Shown: piece after piece, positions 25,147 through 33,465 of the stretch
How positions within the stretch are numbered: the first letter of the stretch is position 1
Layout of the letters: every line of letters begins with the position of its first letter
Origin: CAIKZZ01 sp035604595
GTDB lineage: Bacteria; Pseudomonadota; Gammaproteobacteria; Steroidobacterales; Steroidobacteraceae
Length of the DNA stretch: 64,000 nt
NCBI GenBank assembly: GCA_035604595.1
Contig: DATNIE010000017.1
Coordinates: 1 to 64,000, forward strand
Direction: 5' to 3'
The notes under the pieces: generated by a model
Told to the model about the DNA's origin: nothing
The model's input: the letters and a program-made list of their open reading frames with translations, nothing else
Databases searched by the model: none
Program-made: the position numbers and the translations under genes

Positions 25147-26307
25147 ATGTCCGCAGCAGAATTCCGTGCCCGTGCGCGCCGGCTCCGCGATGCGCGCCGC
25201 CTGATCGTCAAGGTCGGCTCGGCGCTGTTGGTCGATGCGAACAGCGGCCGGCTCAATCGCGTCTGGCTCGAGAGCCTGGCGGATGACCTGGCGCGCGCGA
25301 CGACGCGCGGCCAGCAGGTGCTCGTCGTCAGTTCCGGTGCGATCGCCATGGGTCGGCGGCATCTCGGGCTCGCCGGCCGCCGTCTGCGTCTCGAGGAGAG
25401 CCAGGCCGCCGCGGCCGTCGGCCAGATCCGGCTCGCGCATGCCTGGCAGGAAGTCCTCGAGGCGCGTGGGCTCGCCGTCGCGCAGCTGCTGCTGACGCTC
25501 GAGGATACCGAGGAGCGGCAGCGCTACCTCAATGCGCGTGCGACCCTGCACACACTGCTGTCGCTTGGCGCCGTCCCGGTGATCAACGAGAACGATACCG
25601 TCGCGACGGCGGAGATCCGCTACGGCGACAACGACCGGCTGGCAGCCCGCGTCGCGCAGATGGCGAGTGCCGAGTGCCTGGTGCTGCTCTCGGACGTCGA
25701 CGGGCTGTACACCGCCGACCCGGGCCGCGACCCCGGCGCGGCCCTGGTGCCTGAGGTGCGCCGAATCACCGCGGAGATCGAGGCCATGGCGGGCGGGCCT
25801 GCCTCCGGACTGGGTGCGGGTGGAATGATGACCAAGATTGCGGCCGCGCAGATCGCCGTCGGCGCGGGCTGCAGCCTGTGCATCGCGAGCGGCCATCGGA
25901 TGCATCCGCTCAAGGCGATCGAGGACGGGGAGCGCTGCACGTGGTTCGTGCCGGTCGCGACACCGGTGGCCGTTCGCAAGCAGTGGATCGCCGGCACGCT
26001 CAAGCCCCGCGGCCGGCTGTTCGTCGACGACGGGGCCGCCGCGGCCCTCGGTCGCGGCAAGAGCCTGCTGCCGGCGGGCGTGACCCGCATCAGCGGCCGC
26101 TTCGAACGCGGCGACACCGTCAGCGTGATCGCCGCCGGGCGCGAGGTCGCCCGCGGACTCACGGCCTATTCCTGGGAAGACGCGGCGCGGATCGCCGGCC
26201 GGCGCAGCACTGAGATCGAGGCGCTGCTCGGCTATCGGGGACGCGAGGAACTGATACACCGCGACGATCTGGTGATGCTCCGGGAGCCCGGGGGGATGAA
26301 CACATGA
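25147..26307 (+). CDS. proB: Glutamate 5-kinase ProB
   Basis: A 386-residue enzyme that phosphorylates L-glutamate, the first step of proline synthesis. The amino-acid kinase domain (about 10-255) has LIVKVGSALL, VVSSGAIAMG, INENDTVAT and LLSDVDGLY. The C-terminal PUA domain (about 280-370) has GRLFVDDGAAAAL. The ATG at MSAAEFRARA was preferred; a GTG 33 bases upstream would add residues not seen in the family and lies close to the likely transcription start. The stop overlaps proA by ATGA. Confidence 0.95.
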   Translation: MSAAEFRARARRLRDARRLIVKVGSALLVDANSGRLNRVWLESLADDLARATTRGQQVLVVSSGAIAMGRRHLGLAGRRLRLEESQAAAAVGQIRLAHAWQEVLEARGLAVAQLLLTLEDTEERQRYLNARATLHTLLSLGAVPVINENDTVATAEIRYGDNDRLAARVAQMASAECLVLLSDVDGLYTADPGRDPGAALVPEVRRITAEIEAMAGGPASGLGAGGMMTKIAAAQIAVGAGCSLCIASGHRMHPLKAIEDGERCTWFVPVATPVAVRKQWIAGTLKPRGRLFVDDGAAAALGRGKSLLPAGVTRISGRFERGDTVSVIAAGREVARGLTAYSWEDAARIAGRRSTEIEALLGYRGREELIHRDDLVMLREPGGMNT

Positions 26308-27587
26308 CGTCCGATCAAGCCGGCAGCAACGCATCGCTCGGCGAGATCATGGAACGGCTCGGCCGGGAGGCGGTGGCGGCGGCGCGGGTCCTTGCCAGCA
26401 CACCGCGGCGCACCAAGGATGCGGCGCTCGCGACGGCGGCGGCGACGCTGCGGACCCGGGCAGCGGCGATACTCGAGGCCAACGCCCGCGACGTGACCGC
26501 CGCACGCGGCCGCGGCACTGCGTTGCTCGATCGGCTGCGGCTCGACGCCACGCGCATCGAGGCGACAGCTCTGGGCCTCGAGCAAATCGCCGAACTGCCG
26601 GACCCGATCGGTGCGGTCACCGCGGAATGGTCGCGGCCCAACGGCCTGCGGTTCCAGCGCGTGCGCGTCCCGCTTGGCGTCGTCGGCATCATCTACGAGA
26701 GTCGCCCGACCGTGACCGCCGATGCCGGCGCCCTGTGCCTGAAGTCCGGCAACGCCGTCATCCTGCGGTGCGGCTCGGAGAGCTTGCACTCGAGCCGGGC
26801 TATCCATGCGTGCCTCGAGGCAGGACTCGAGGCCGCGGGGCTGCCGGTCGCGGCGATCCAGCTCGTGCCCACGACGGACCGTGAGGCCGTCGGATACATG
26901 CTCTCCGGCATGGCCGACTACATTGATGTTCTCGTGCCGCGTGGCGGTCGCAGCCTGATCGAACGGGTGCAGCGGGAGGCGCGGGTACCTGTGATCGGCC
27001 ACCTCGACGGGAACTGCCACGTCTACGTCGATCGCGACGCGGATCTGCGCATGGCTCGCGAGATCGTGCTCAATGCCAAGCTGCGACGCACCGGCGTGTG
27101 CGGTGCGGCCGAGACACTGCTCGTTGACCGCGCCGCCGCAGCGACGCACCTTGCGCCGCTGGTTCGGGCACTGCTCGAGGCCGGTTGCGAGGTGCGCGGT
27201 GACGAGGCCTGCCGCGCGGTCGATCGGCGGGTGCGGCCGGCGAGCGAGGAGGACTGGTACACGGAGTACCTGGACGCGATCATCGCGGCACGCCTCGTCG
27301 ACGGGGTGGACGGCGCGATCGCGCACATCGCCCGCTATGGATCAGCGCACACCGAGTCGATCATTACCGACAATGCGGCCACGGCCGAACGCTTTCTGGG
27401 TGCCGTCGACAGCGCCATCGTGCTGCACAACGCCTCGACCCAGTTCGCCGACGGCGGCGAGTTCGGCATGGGGGCGGAGATCGGCATCTCGACCGACAAG
27501 TTTCACGCCCGCGGGCCCGTCGGCGTCGAGCAGCTGACGAGCTACAAGTACGTCGTGCGCGGCAGCGGCCAGGTCCGGCCGGTCTGA
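26304..27587 (+). CDS. proA: Gamma-glutamyl phosphate reductase ProA
   Basis: A 427-residue aldehyde-dehydrogenase-fold enzyme that reduces gamma-glutamyl phosphate with NADPH to glutamate semialdehyde. VPLGVVGIIYESRP, LKSGNAVILRCGSE and VPRGGRSLIERVQ are ProA signatures. The catalytic Cys is in LRRTGVCGAAETLL and the C-terminal EIGISTDKFHARGPVG completes the family pattern. It is translationally coupled to proB. The product cyclises spontaneously and is finished by ProC, which is not in this window. Confidence 0.96.
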   Translation: MTSDQAGSNASLGEIMERLGREAVAAARVLASTPRRTKDAALATAAATLRTRAAAILEANARDVTAARGRGTALLDRLRLDATRIEATALGLEQIAELPDPIGAVTAEWSRPNGLRFQRVRVPLGVVGIIYESRPTVTADAGALCLKSGNAVILRCGSESLHSSRAIHACLEAGLEAAGLPVAAIQLVPTTDREAVGYMLSGMADYIDVLVPRGGRSLIERVQREARVPVIGHLDGNCHVYVDRDADLRMAREIVLNAKLRRTGVCGAAETLLVDRAAAATHLAPLVRALLEAGCEVRGDEACRAVDRRVRPASEEDWYTEYLDAIIAARLVDGVDGAIAHIARYGSAHTESIITDNAATAERFLGAVDSAIVLHNASTQFADGGEFGMGAEIGISTDKFHARGPVGVEQLTSYKYVVRGSGQVRPV

Positions 27588-27629
27588 TCGCCGCGCGTGC
27601 GCCGCCCGAGGCCCGGCGCAGGGGCCGGT

Positions 27630-29201
27630 TCAGGCGGGGGTCAGGTCGGCGCCCACTGCTGCGAGGCCGCCTCGCAAGGACCAGGCGTCGCGAATTCCGG
27701 CGCGGCGCAACGCCTCGGCCGCGGCCCTGGAGCGCTGCCCGCGGGCGCACAGCACCAGATAGCGGCCGGAGGCATCGAGCTGTCGCGGGTCCTCGAGCAG
27801 GCGATCGAACGGGATGTGCCGGTGGGGGCATGGCGCAGGCCGCTCGGCCCGCTCGCGCGCGTCGCGCACGTCGATCACCGTGAACCCGTCGGCCACCGCC
27901 GCGGCCAGCGCCGGGGCCGGCAGCTCGAGATCCTGGAGCGGGGCGGCTGCCGTCGCCGGCGGCAGCCGTGCGCAGCTGCGGCCCGCGCACTCCGGCGCGC
28001 GGCGCGCCGTGATGCGACGCATCTCGAGCGTTCCGAGGTCGACGAGCACGACCGCGTGTTCGGCGGGCGTTGGCATCCCGAGCACCAGCTTCAGCACCTC
28101 GAGCGCCTGCAGGCTGCCGAGCACTCCGGGTACGGGTCCCAGCACTCCGGCCTCGGCGCAGTTGCCGACCAGGCCGTCGCGCGTCGCTTCGGGCCACACG
28201 CATCGCAGGCACGCCCCACCGGGCCTCACGACCTGCAGCTGGCCCTCATACTGGTAGACGCTCGCGAGCACTGCGGGCTTGCCGAGCCGCACGGCGGCGT
28301 CGTTGACCGCGAAGCGCGTCGTGAAGTTGTCGCTGCAGTCGACGAGCGCGTCGTAGCCTTGCGCGAGCACCTGCAGGCTGGCCGCATCCGCGCGCTCCAC
28401 GTACGCACGCACGTCGACCTCGGGGTTGAGCGCGCGCAGCCGCTCGGCTGCGAGCAGCGCCTTGGGCCGGCCGACGTCGGCAAGCTCATAGAGCGTCTGC
28501 CGGTGCAGGTTGGAGGGCTCGAGCACGTCGGCATCGACGACGCCGAGGGTGCCGAGGCCCGCGCCGGCGAGGTACGTCAGGACCGGCACACCCAGTCCGC
28601 CCGCGCCGATCACCAGCACCTTCGCCGCACGCAGCCGCGCCTGTCCCGCCACGCCCACCTGCGCAAGCACGACCTGACGGGAGTAGTCCGGTCGCGGCTG
28701 GCCCTCCGGATGGGCAGAGCTCCCGGGGCTGCCGGAGTTCCCGTGTGCCTCGCCATGATCGGAATGATCGGGCGGGGCGGCGCAGCGCTCGCAGTTGACC
28801 CAGCCCGAATTGCCGTCCGCGTAGTACTCCTTCTTCCAGATCGGAACGCGGTGCTTGACCTCGTCGATGATGTAGCGGCAGGCCGCCAAGGCCTCGCCGC
28901 GGTGGGCGCTGCTGACACCCACCCACACGGCGAGCTCGCCGAGTGCAAGTGCTCCGACCCGGTGGGCGCAGCGGGCGCGGCGGACGCCGAAGCGGCGGAT
29001 CGCCTCGCTGACGATCCGCTCGCCTTCCTTGGTTGCGAGCTCCGCATACGCCTCGTACTCGAGGCGAGTGACGGCCCGGCCGTCGTTGTGGTCACGCACC
29101 CAGCCTTCGAAGCTCGCGTAACCACCCGACGCGCGGTCCTCGAGCGCCGCACGCAGCGCTGCGGTGTCGAGCGGCCGGTCGCTGAACTCGAAGCCGGCCA
29201 T
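27630..29201 (-). CDS. Three-domain fusion: MoaE (molybdopterin synthase large subunit) - MoeB adenylyltransferase - rhodanese
   Basis: A 523-residue protein. Residues 1-140 are MoaE, with GYASFEGWVRDHNDGR and the catalytic lysine segment VPIWKKEYY. A linker (141-170) has CERC at its border and a cluster of His/Asp. Residues about 171-405 are MoeB/ThiF: YSRQVVLAQVG, the nucleotide loop GAGGLG (199-204), SNLHRQ, DCSDNF, CLRCVWPE and NCAEAGVLGPVPGVLG. Residues about 425-523 are rhodanese with active-site loop CARGQRS. Together they can activate MoaD, donate sulfur to it and use it to make molybdopterin. A MoeB-rhodanese pair resembles eukaryotic MOCS3; the added MoaE is unusual. It lies one base after moaD. 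Confidence 0.93.
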   Translation of the reverse strand: MAGFEFSDRPLDTAALRAALEDRASGGYASFEGWVRDHNDGRAVTRLEYEAYAELATKEGERIVSEAIRRFGVRRARCAHRVGALALGELAVWVGVSSAHRGEALAACRYIIDEVKHRVPIWKKEYYADGNSGWVNCERCAAPPDHSDHGEAHGNSGSPGSSAHPEGQPRPDYSRQVVLAQVGVAGQARLRAAKVLVIGAGGLGVPVLTYLAGAGLGTLGVVDADVLEPSNLHRQTLYELADVGRPKALLAAERLRALNPEVDVRAYVERADAASLQVLAQGYDALVDCSDNFTTRFAVNDAAVRLGKPAVLASVYQYEGQLQVVRPGGACLRCVWPEATRDGLVGNCAEAGVLGPVPGVLGSLQALEVLKLVLGMPTPAEHAVVLVDLGTLEMRRITARRAPECAGRSCARLPPATAAAPLQDLELPAPALAAAVADGFTVIDVRDARERAERPAPCPHRHIPFDRLLEDPRQLDASGRYLVLCARGQRSRAAAEALRRAGIRDAWSLRGGLAAVGADLTPA

Positions 29202-29202
29202 C

Positions 29203-29445
29203 TCAGCCACCCGCGACCGGCGGAATGAACACGACCATCGAGCCGTCGGCGAGCGGCGCCTGCCAGTCGGCGAACTCCCCATCGATCGCCACCCGCAGCT
29301 GGGCGCGTCCGAGCGTGAGGCCGTGCCGCGCGCGCAGCTCCTCATAGAGCGCGGCCGCCGTCGTCGCGCCGGTCACGACGCGCTCCTGGCTGACGCCCGC
29401 CTGTTCGCGGAGCACCGCGTAGTACCGGACCTCGATCGTGCTCAT
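29203..29445 (-). CDS. moaD: Molybdopterin synthase sulfur carrier subunit MoaD
   Basis: An 80-residue ubiquitin-like protein. VRYYAVLREQAGVSQE is the start of the beta-grasp fold and VVFIPPVAGG ends in the required Gly-Gly. That C-terminus is adenylated by MoeB and thiocarboxylated, then donates sulfur to the precursor Z-derived substrate bound by MoaE. Both partner domains are encoded in the next gene. Its start overlaps the mobA stop. Confidence 0.95.
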   Translation of the reverse strand: MSTIEVRYYAVLREQAGVSQERVVTGATTAAALYEELRARHGLTLGRAQLRVAIDGEFADWQAPLADGSMVVFIPPVAGG

Positions 29446-30071
29446 GGTGCGGTGCCGTCGGCGGCGGCAAGGGCCGCCGCGTAGTCGGCCGGCGTATTGA
29501 CGTTGGCGAGTGCACCCGGAACGGCGAGGTCGAGGAGCCGCGCGGGGTGCGTCAGCAGGAATTTCCGCGGGCAGCTGTGACCGCCGGCCACGTAGGCCGC
29601 GAGCGGTTCCCGGCTGCGCGCCTCCCAGATCGCGCACAGGGGCTCTGGCAGCCCGTCCTCGCTGCTCCGATAGGCGGTGGCGAGCGCCGTCGGATCGCGC
29701 AGCGCGATCAGATGCTCGAGCGTGGCCGCGTCGAGCAGCGGCAGGTCGACCGCGACCACGAGCCAGGCACGGTCCGGCCGGGTCTCGAGCGCCGCCAGGA
29801 TGCCCGCGACGGGACCTGCGTCCGCCAGCCGGTCGATGACCTGCGGCCAGCGGGCGCGCTCTGCCTCGGTGGTCTGATCGGCGCGGACCGACACGAAGGT
29901 CTCGGGCGCATGACGGCCGACCAGCCGGACCGCGCGCGCGAGCTGGGTCTCGCCGCCGAAGGGCAGCGCCGCCTTGTCGCGCTGCATCCGGGTGCTGCGC
30001 CCGCCGGCGAGCACGAGGCCCGCGAGCCCGCCTTCAGCGGCCACCGGATTCTCCGTGGTCGGTCTTGCCAC
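29442..30071 (-). CDS. mobA: Molybdenum cofactor guanylyltransferase MobA
   Basis: A 209-residue nucleotidyltransferase. LVLAGGRSTRMQRDKAALPF is the GTP-binding signature and VAVDLPLLDA the metal-binding Asp region. FLLTHPARL and ANVNTPADY match the MobA C-terminus. It adds GMP to the molybdenum cofactor to form MGD for DMSO-reductase-family enzymes. The start is GTG and the N-terminus overlaps the moaC gene by 38 bases, an unusually long overlap; a later start would remove part of the nucleotide loop. Confidence 0.9.
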   Translation of the reverse strand: MARPTTENPVAAEGGLAGLVLAGGRSTRMQRDKAALPFGGETQLARAVRLVGRHAPETFVSVRADQTTEAERARWPQVIDRLADAGPVAGILAALETRPDRAWLVVAVDLPLLDAATLEHLIALRDPTALATAYRSSEDGLPEPLCAIWEARSREPLAAYVAGGHSCPRKFLLTHPARLLDLAVPGALANVNTPADYAAALAAADGTAP

Positions 30072-30516
30072 CGTGTTTTGCGAGCAGCCGGGTCTCGGCG
30101 ATCACGATGTCGTGCGACAGCGCCTTGCACATGTCGTAGACCGTCAGCGCCGCGACGCTCGCACCGGTCAGCGCTTCCATCTCGACGCCGGTGCGATGGT
30201 GGACCCCGACCTCGCAGCGGATGACGACCTCATCGCCCTGCGCCTCGATGTCGATGTGGCACCGCTCCAGGCCGAGCGGGTGGCAGAACGGGATCAGGTC
30301 GTGGGTGCGCTTTGCGGCCATCGTGCCCGCGATGATCGCGGTCTGAAAGACCGGGCCCTTGGCGGTCGCGTACCCGGCCTCGCGCAGCACCGCCGCGACC
30401 GGCGCGGGTAGCCGCACGCGCGACTCGGCAACGGCGCTGCGCGCCGTGACCTCCTTGGCGCCGACGTCGACCATGGCCGGGCTGCCGTCGCCGCTGAGGT
30501 GCGTGAGCGTGCTCAT
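30034..30516 (-). CDS. moaC: Cyclic pyranopterin monophosphate synthase MoaC
   Basis: A 160-residue protein with the MoaC core. MVDVGAKEVTARSAVA is followed by GTMAAKRTHDLIPFCHPL, GVEMEALTGASVAALTVYDMCKAL and HDIVIAETRLLAKHGGK. The catalytic Lys and His residues of these motifs are all present. It converts the MoaA product into cyclic pyranopterin monophosphate. Its start shares one base with the moaA stop (TGATG). Confidence 0.96.
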   Translation of the reverse strand: MSTLTHLSGDGSPAMVDVGAKEVTARSAVAESRVRLPAPVAAVLREAGYATAKGPVFQTAIIAGTMAAKRTHDLIPFCHPLGLERCHIDIEAQGDEVVIRCEVGVHHRTGVEMEALTGASVAALTVYDMCKALSHDIVIAETRLLAKHGGKTDHGESGGR

Positions 30517-31559
30517 CAGCCCCCGATGTAGTACATCTCAATCTTGTGTTCGGTGCCCGAGGCGCGCGTGCCGGCCCGGCTCTCGCTGTAGCGATCGCTG
30601 CGGCCGAGCCAGGCCGTCCGGATGAGGTCGACGAGCGTGGCATCATTCGCGCCCGCGCGCAGCGGAGTTCGTAAGTCGAGCCCGTGCGTCGCGAACAGGC
30701 ACGTATAGAGCACCCCTTCGGACGACAGGCGGGCGCGGGTGCAGGCACCGCAGAACGGCTGGCTGACGGAGGAGATGAAGCCGATCTCGCCGCGTCCGTC
30801 GGCGAACGCGTAGCGCTCCGCCACCTCGCCGCGGTAGCCGGCGGCCAGCGGCACCAGCGGCCAGCGCGCGTGAATCGTCGCGTGCAGCTCGCGGGATGGC
30901 ACGACGCGGGCGCGATCCCAGTGATTGCGGGTCCCGACGTCCATGTACTCGATGAACCGCACGACGACCGGCGTGCCGCGGAACTGCTCGACCAGCGGCA
31001 GCACCGTGTGATCGTTGACGCCGCGCTGCACGACGCAGTTGATCTTGACCGGGACGAGGCCCGCGGCGAGCGCCGCTTGCACACCCTCGAGGATCTCCGC
31101 CGGGTCGCCGAAGCCGCCCGACATCGTCCGGAACACCGCCGGGTCGAGCGAGTCGAGGCTCACGGTGACGCGCCCGAGGCCCTGCGCCTTCAGCTCCTCG
31201 GCGAGGCGCGCGAGCAGCACGCCGTTGGTCGTGAGTGCGACATCCTCGACGTCCGGTAGCGCGGCGAGGTCGCCGACGAGTTCCGGCAGCCCCGCCCGCA
31301 GCAGCGGCTCGCCGCCAGTCAGGCGCAGCTTGCGGACCCCGAGTCCCACGAACATCCCGGCAAGCCGGGTGATCTCCGGGAACGACAGCCGCTCGGCCGC
31401 GCCGAGGAAGCGGTAGCCGTCGCCGTAGGTCTCCTTCGGCATGCAGTAAGGACAGCGGAAATTGCAGCGGTCCATGACCGATATCCGCAGGTCGTGCATG
31501 GCCCGGCCACGGCGGTCGAGCGGTGCCTTCGGATCGTGCAGCGAGACGACGGGAGTCAT
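30516..31559 (-). CDS. moaA: GTP 3',8-cyclase MoaA
   Basis: A 347-residue radical-SAM enzyme. RISVMDRCNFRCPYCMP has the CxxxCxxC cluster motif, LRLTGGEPLLR the SAM-binding GGE and QPFCGACTRARLSSEG the second 4Fe-4S cluster. It ends with the conserved Gly-Gly tail (MYYIGG) that enters the active site. It begins molybdopterin synthesis from GTP. The ATG at MTPVVSLHD was preferred to a TTG nine bases upstream. It follows moeA by 2 bases. Confidence 0.96.
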   Translation of the reverse strand: MTPVVSLHDPKAPLDRRGRAMHDLRISVMDRCNFRCPYCMPKETYGDGYRFLGAAERLSFPEITRLAGMFVGLGVRKLRLTGGEPLLRAGLPELVGDLAALPDVEDVALTTNGVLLARLAEELKAQGLGRVTVSLDSLDPAVFRTMSGGFGDPAEILEGVQAALAAGLVPVKINCVVQRGVNDHTVLPLVEQFRGTPVVVRFIEYMDVGTRNHWDRARVVPSRELHATIHARWPLVPLAAGYRGEVAERYAFADGRGEIGFISSVSQPFCGACTRARLSSEGVLYTCLFATHGLDLRTPLRAGANDATLVDLIRTAWLGRSDRYSESRAGTRASGTEHKIEMYYIGG

Positions 31560-31561
31560 GG

Positions 31562-32758
31562 TTACCAAGTGTAGAACGGGGCGAGGCTGCCAGGTTCCCA
31601 GCGGGATTCCGGGGCGAGTTCGACGAAGCCGGACGTCCCTGCCAGCGCCGCGAAATCCCCGGAGCCGTGGGTCGGATGGGGGGCGAGCGCGCCCGACCGG
31701 TCCGCGCCGTCAACCCGGTCGACCGGCAGAAACGTCGTCAGGGCATGGCGCTGGTGCCAGGCGGCCGCGAGTGGCGCGAAGACCGGCCCTGGTGGAATCG
31801 CGCCGACCAGGCGCACCAGCGCCGGCAGCACGTAGCGGATCAGGCACACGAGCGTCGAGACCGGGTTACCGGGCAGCGCGAACACGATCGGGCCGTCCGG
31901 CCGGATCCCGAACCACAGCGGCTTGCCCGGCCGCTGTGCGACCTTGTGGAACACCTGCTCGACGCCGAGCTCGGCGAGTACGGCCGGGACGTGATCGAAG
32001 CGCCCGGCAGAGACGCCGCCGCTCAGCACCAGCACGTCATGGGTCGCAAGGTGACGGGCGAGCGCCGCGCGGATCCGGACCGGGTCGTCCATCACGTGAT
32101 CATCGGTCGGCTGCCCGAAGCCGTGTTGCCGAAGCGCCGCTGCGACGCCGTACGCGTTCGAGCGGCGCACCTGCCACGCGGCGGGCCGCGTGCCCGGCGG
32201 CACCAGTTCATCGCCAGTCGAGATCACGGCGACCCGCGGCTCGCGGCTGACGAGCAGCGAGGTGCGCCCGGCCGATGCGGCGATTGCGACCTCGGGCCCG
32301 CGCAGGCACGCGCCGGCCGCCAGCAGTTGCGCTCCGGCGCGCGCATCGGTGCCCTGCCGGTGCACGTTGGCGAAGGCCGCCACGTGGACACGGTCCGCGA
32401 TGATCGCGACGCCGTGTTGCAGCGCGATGTCCTCGATTGGAACGACCGCATCGGTGCCCGGCGGCAGCACCGCGCCGGTCATGACCTCAAGGCAGGTCTC
32501 GGGGGTCGCCAGCGTTGCGGGCGGCGCGCCAGCGGCGACCACTCCGGCGATCCGGAATGATCGCCGGCCGCGCGCGAATTCGGCGTGCGCGATGGCGATG
32601 CCGTCCATCGCCACGCGGTCGAAAGGCGGCTGATCCAGGTCAGCTAAAATGGCCTCGCGGAGCACCCGGCCGCCGGCGCGCTCGAGCGGGCAGTACTCGG
32701 AGCCGAGCGCAGTCAACCGCGCGGCAATCGCGGCCTCGGCCTGCGCCGGAGTCAGCAT
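31562..32758 (-). CDS. moeA: Molybdopterin molybdenumtransferase MoeA
   Basis: A 398-residue MoeA. Domain III/I signatures include FDRVAMDGIAI, VMTGAVLPPGTDAVVPIED and VISTGDELVPPG. The MoCF core follows with LSGGVSAGRFDHV and ALPGNPVSTLVC, then a C-terminal beta domain. MoeA inserts molybdate into MPT-AMP. It heads the Moco biosynthesis genes and follows a small secreted-protein gene by 12 bases, so the promoter may lie upstream of that gene. Confidence 0.95.
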   Translation of the reverse strand: MLTPAQAEAAIAARLTALGSEYCPLERAGGRVLREAILADLDQPPFDRVAMDGIAIAHAEFARGRRSFRIAGVVAAGAPPATLATPETCLEVMTGAVLPPGTDAVVPIEDIALQHGVAIIADRVHVAAFANVHRQGTDARAGAQLLAAGACLRGPEVAIAASAGRTSLLVSREPRVAVISTGDELVPPGTRPAAWQVRRSNAYGVAAALRQHGFGQPTDDHVMDDPVRIRAALARHLATHDVLVLSGGVSAGRFDHVPAVLAELGVEQVFHKVAQRPGKPLWFGIRPDGPIVFALPGNPVSTLVCLIRYVLPALVRLVGAIPPGPVFAPLAAAWHQRHALTTFLPVDRVDGADRSGALAPHPTHGSGDFAALAGTSGFVELAPESRWEPGSLAPFYTW

Positions 32759-32770
32759 CCGCGTGCACCG

Positions 32771-33157
32771 CTACTTCTTCGCCTGCGCGTCCTTGTAGGC
32801 GTGGAGCTGGACGTTGAACGTCTCAGCCACGGTCTCCTCGTCGGTGACCGCGGCGTTGTGCTTCTCGACCCTGATCTTCTCGCGCGCGTCCTGCTCCTTC
32901 TTCTGAGCATCAGTGAGCTTCGTTCCCGCCGGTGCCGGGGGGTTCTCCTCATCGACGCATTTCAGATATCCGTCCATCGCGGCCATGAACTGCTTGACAC
33001 CTTTCTGGGCGGCGACCATCTCCTCCAGCTTGGCAGTGCTGCCATCCGGGAACGGACCGGGCTTCGGCGGGTAGTCGCAGGCCGCAAAGCTGGATGGGGC
33101 CGCCGCAAGGGCTCCGAGCGCGACTAAGAACGCGCAGACTCTCGGGTACCGGATCAT
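32771..33157 (-). CDS. Secreted small protein, function unknown
   Basis: A 128-residue protein. MIRYPRVCAFLVALGALAAA followed by PSSFA is a clear Sec signal peptide with cleavage near A-A-C. The mature part starts with CDYPPKPGPFPDGS and contains one more Cys (KCVDEE). It is otherwise helical and highly charged (Lys/Glu/Ala-rich, possible coiled coil). The two cysteines could form a disulfide in the periplasm. I do not recognise a family with a known role. The start was set by GAGG nine bases upstream. It precedes moeA on the same strand, though a link to molybdenum metabolism is only positional. Confidence 0.75.
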   Translation of the reverse strand: MIRYPRVCAFLVALGALAAAPSSFAACDYPPKPGPFPDGSTAKLEEMVAAQKGVKQFMAAMDGYLKCVDEENPPAPAGTKLTDAQKKEQDAREKIRVEKHNAAVTDEETVAETFNVQLHAYKDAQAKK

Positions 33158-33465
33158 TGAGAAACCTCGTTCTGCGGCCGACATGGCCAGCGCTGGCTGC
33201 CCAGTCTAATGACTTCGAGGCCGCGGGGCGATCTGCGACCTGCAATTCGTGATTACCAATGGGGTACAACGTCTGTGGCCTCGCCGGTACGATCCGGCGC
33301 CACCGTGAGTGCCATGCTCGATCCCGGCAGCGCCGCGCATCCTGGGCGCAGAATCCAGTGCATGCGCACCCGGGTAGCGATCCGCCGACGGTGGTTCACC
33401 GCCGCCAGTCGGCTGCCCGGGCGAGAGCATGTCACTGCGGCGCAGGCGGCCGCGCGCGGCGCCTG
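33158..33465. other. Divergent intergenic region, no gene seen
   Basis: About 300 bases between the secreted-protein gene and the metallo-hydrolase gene. The longest open frames here are rich in Arg/Ala/Pro without family resemblance. No clear -35/-10 pair or molybdenum-cofactor riboswitch was recognised by eye. Confidence 0.4.
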
